The notes beneath the pieces are model-generated. The model had not been told where the DNA came from, searched no databases, and saw only the letters and a list, made by a program, of their open reading frames with translations. A stretch of DNA of 64,000 bases from Ruminococcus sp. UBA1409 (GTDB lineage: Bacteria > Bacillota > Clostridia > Oscillospirales > Ruminococcaceae): the NCBI GenBank assembly GCA_002305045.1, contig DBPX01000016.1, forward strand, positions 79,445-143,444, in the 5' to 3' direction. The position numbers and the translations under genes are program-made. Of the stretch, positions 62,399 through 64,000 are shown piece after piece (within the stretch, counting starts at the first letter, position 1; each line of letters begins with the position of its first letter).

Positions 62399-63562
62399 AT
62401 GTCAAGTCTGTCAAAGCTAAAAACGACCGCACAGGTTTTTAATCCTGCAGTGAGCGTTGCTCCGCTCGGCATTATCGCCATGGACGGTGCAAAGGAGCTT
62501 GGAAACAGGATTAACGACTATCTCGTGATGTGGGCAAAGCAGTCTGGTCAGGATGTCGACACCTTTCTTATACCCTGCAGCTGTCCCAGATTTCAGTCGG
62601 GAGACGCTAAGGCGCTAATCCAGAAAACGGTGAGAGGCTATGATTTGTTCATAGTCTGCGACACTGGGAACTATTCCTGCACCTATCCCCTTTTCGGACA
62701 CACAAACCATATGTCTCCTGACGACCACTATCAGGATCTAAAGAGGATAATCCAGGCTGCGGGGGGCAAGGCTCACAGAATCAATGTAATCATGCCGGTG
62801 CTGTACGGCGGGAGACAGCACAGAAGAAACTACCGTGAGTCCCTAGACTGTGCCATGATGCTTCAGGAGCTTCAGTCCATCGGCGTTTCAAACCTTCTTA
62901 CCTTTGACGCTCATGACCCAAGAGTCCAAAATGCGGTCCCCCTAATGGGCTTTGACAATATTATACCCTCCTACCAGGTGCTGAAGGCGCTTTTCAAGGC
63001 GTTTTCCGACCTTCATGTCGACAAAAATCATTTCATGGTGGTCTCCCCGGACGAGGGAGCGATGGGAAGAAATATGTACTATGCCTCTGCCATGGAGGTC
63101 GACCTCGGTATGTTCTACAAGAGAAGGGACTACGCCACGATTATCAACGGCAGAAACCCGATTGTTGCTCACGAATACCTTGGCAACAATGTCAAAAATA
63201 TGGACATATTCATTGCCGACGATATAATCGCCTCGGGAGAATCAATGCTTGATATAGCTTACGAGCTTAAAAAGAGGGACGCAAAAAAGATTATCGCCTA
63301 CGCCACCTACTGCCTGTTTACCTCCGGCTTCCAGAAGCTTGACGAGGCGTACAAAAGCGGTATCATAGACGGCGTATTCGGAACAAATCTGACATATATC
63401 CCCGATGAGCTAAAGAGCAGGGAATGGTTCCACATTGTAGACTGCTCTAAGTATGTCTCCTATTTCGTGGCTGCGCTGAATCACGATATGTCTATAAGCG
63501 AGATATTAGACCCTCATGAAAAAATAAGGACTCTGCTTGACTCCCACTCTGTTACTGCCTGA
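62399..63562 (+). CDS. Ribose-phosphate pyrophosphokinase (long form)
   Basis: Makes PRPP for nucleotide and amino-acid synthesis. The 387 aa product is longer than the standard 315 aa Prs. The PRPP-binding loop is FIADDIIASGESMLDIA, and HTNHMSPDDHYQDL and FDAHDPRVQNAVP carry the other active-site segments. GGAGGAG precedes this ATG, removing an upstream TTG. A second, ordinary prs gene may exist elsewhere, so no symbol is given. Confidence 0.92.
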   Translation: MSSLSKLKTTAQVFNPAVSVAPLGIIAMDGAKELGNRINDYLVMWAKQSGQDVDTFLIPCSCPRFQSGDAKALIQKTVRGYDLFIVCDTGNYSCTYPLFGHTNHMSPDDHYQDLKRIIQAAGGKAHRINVIMPVLYGGRQHRRNYRESLDCAMMLQELQSIGVSNLLTFDAHDPRVQNAVPLMGFDNIIPSYQVLKALFKAFSDLHVDKNHFMVVSPDEGAMGRNMYYASAMEVDLGMFYKRRDYATIINGRNPIVAHEYLGNNVKNMDIFIADDIIASGESMLDIAYELKKRDAKKIIAYATYCLFTSGFQKLDEAYKSGIIDGVFGTNLTYIPDELKSREWFHIVDCSKYVSYFVAALNHDMSISEILDPHEKIRTLLDSHSVTA

Positions 63563-63615
63563 AAGGTTTGCAGTCCTGTAATCCGGCAATAGCTTTACAT
63601 AATGCATTTTTAAGG

Positions 63616-63697
63616 GCTCCTCTTCATACATTTCTCATAGGAAAGCATGTACACCACCCGTCAAGGCTTATTCCCACGAGAAATAAAGAAGAGGAGC
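63616..63697 (+). promoter_or_regulatory. Long stem enclosing the ribosome site of the P-type ATPase gene
   Basis: GCTCCTCTTC (63616-63625) pairs with GAAGAGGAGC (63688-63697) and, inside it, ATTTCTC pairs with GAGAAAT, separated only by ATAC / AAA. The 17 bp total encloses a 41 nt loop. The Shine-Dalgarno GAGGAG is within the outer strand, eight bases from the ATG. It lacks motifs I would recognise as the yybP-ykoY manganese riboswitch. Confidence 0.65.
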
Positions 63698-63704
63698 TTT
63701 ACAA

Positions 63705-64000
63705 ATGTATAACAAAGACGATGATTTGATAAGCGGTCTTTCCGACCTTGAGGCAAGGGAAAGGCTGGAGGAATACGGCAAAAACTCCCTCGAGGCGGGA
63801 AAGCGGCAGACCGCCTTTTCCATCCTTTTAGACCAGTTTAAGGACGCCATGGTGCTTGTTCTTCTTGCGGCAACTCTGATTTCTGCGTTGATGGGCGAGA
63901 TATACGACGCTGTAACCATCATAATCATAGTCCTTTTGGACGCTGTTTTGGGATTTGCACAGGAGTACAGGACGGAAAAAACCGTCGAGGAGCTAAAAAA
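63705..64000 (+). CDS. P-type cation-transporting ATPase, N-terminal part
   Basis: The first 98 codons of a P2-type (calcium-like) ATPase, cut by the window end. The cation ATPase N-terminal domain (LSDLEARERLEEYGKNSLEAG) and first two membrane helices (DAMVLVLLAATLISALMG; AVTIIIIVLLDAVLGFAQEY) are visible, with TEKTVEELK following. The catalytic DKTGT is beyond the window, so the cation cannot be assigned from these data. Confidence 0.9.
   Translation, partial: MYNKDDDLISGLSDLEARERLEEYGKNSLEAGKRQTAFSILLDQFKDAMVLVLLAATLISALMGEIYDAVTIIIIVLLDAVLGFAQEYRTEKTVEELK

Noticed and set aside
63563..63704. yybP-ykoY manganese riboswitch before the P-type ATPase
   Set aside because: The conserved GGGGAGUAG-type core was not seen. 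The leader is reported as an unknown structure instead.
1..64000. CRISPR array, rRNA operon or prophage
   Set aside because: No regularly spaced direct repeats, no rRNA sequence and no phage structural genes were seen.

Overview
The window looks like a chromosomal segment of an anaerobic, low-to-mid GC member of the Clostridia (Firmicutes), probably a gut lineage related to Oscillospirales. This is inferred from gene content: tig-clpP-clpX, rbgA, whiA-rapZ-murB, hprK, a YolD-paired Y-family polymerase, a SpoIID/LytB-like protein and DUF1540. Good Shine-Dalgarno sites and many sigma-A type promoters with 16-18 bp spacers agree with it. Nothing seen fixes a genus.

Left part (1-24 kb) is mostly housekeeping. 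tig-clpP-clpX handles nascent-chain folding and proteolysis. lepB-rbgA-rnhB-yraN-thrC follows, then rplS with a probable L19 leader, and a radical-SAM pair (TIGR03960/TIGR03936). A Y-family polymerase with YolD, glmM-glmS behind a long folded leader, an operon ending in proBA, a SpoIID-like protein and tRNA-Arg(CCT) complete this part.

Middle part (24.6-44.9 kb) is accessory. The standout is at 25.8-31.7 kb. A gene for an XRE regulator with a membrane domain has been cut in two. Its N-terminal HTH half lies at 31659-31796 and the rest at 25304-25855, both on the minus strand. Between the halves is a 5.8 kb segment bounded by near-identical inverted repeats (17 of 19). It carries no transposase but a complete potassium module: DUF6061-like protein, TrkH/KtrB, TrkA/KtrA, a membrane-anchored LysR-effector-like protein, a short KdpD kinase and KdpE. 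A direct repeat next to a -10 box without a -35 upstream of trkH is a candidate KdpE site. Further right are a heterodimeric ABC exporter with an AgrC/LytTR-type two-component system; an ECF sigma factor with a propeller/solute-binding lipoprotein and two sugar-type permeases; DUF1538 with a tandem PII-like protein; and a small protein behind tandem strong promoters.

Right part (45-64 kb) returns to housekeeping. A long minus-strand operon runs murD-GNAT-methionine gamma-lyase-like-hprK-PHP-murB-rapZ-whiA-dnaE and ends in a GH26 lipoprotein. On the plus strand come potABCD, whose binding protein has an unusual C-terminal membrane helix, a long-form PRPP synthase, and the start of a P-type cation ATPase whose ribosome-binding site lies inside a long predicted stem.
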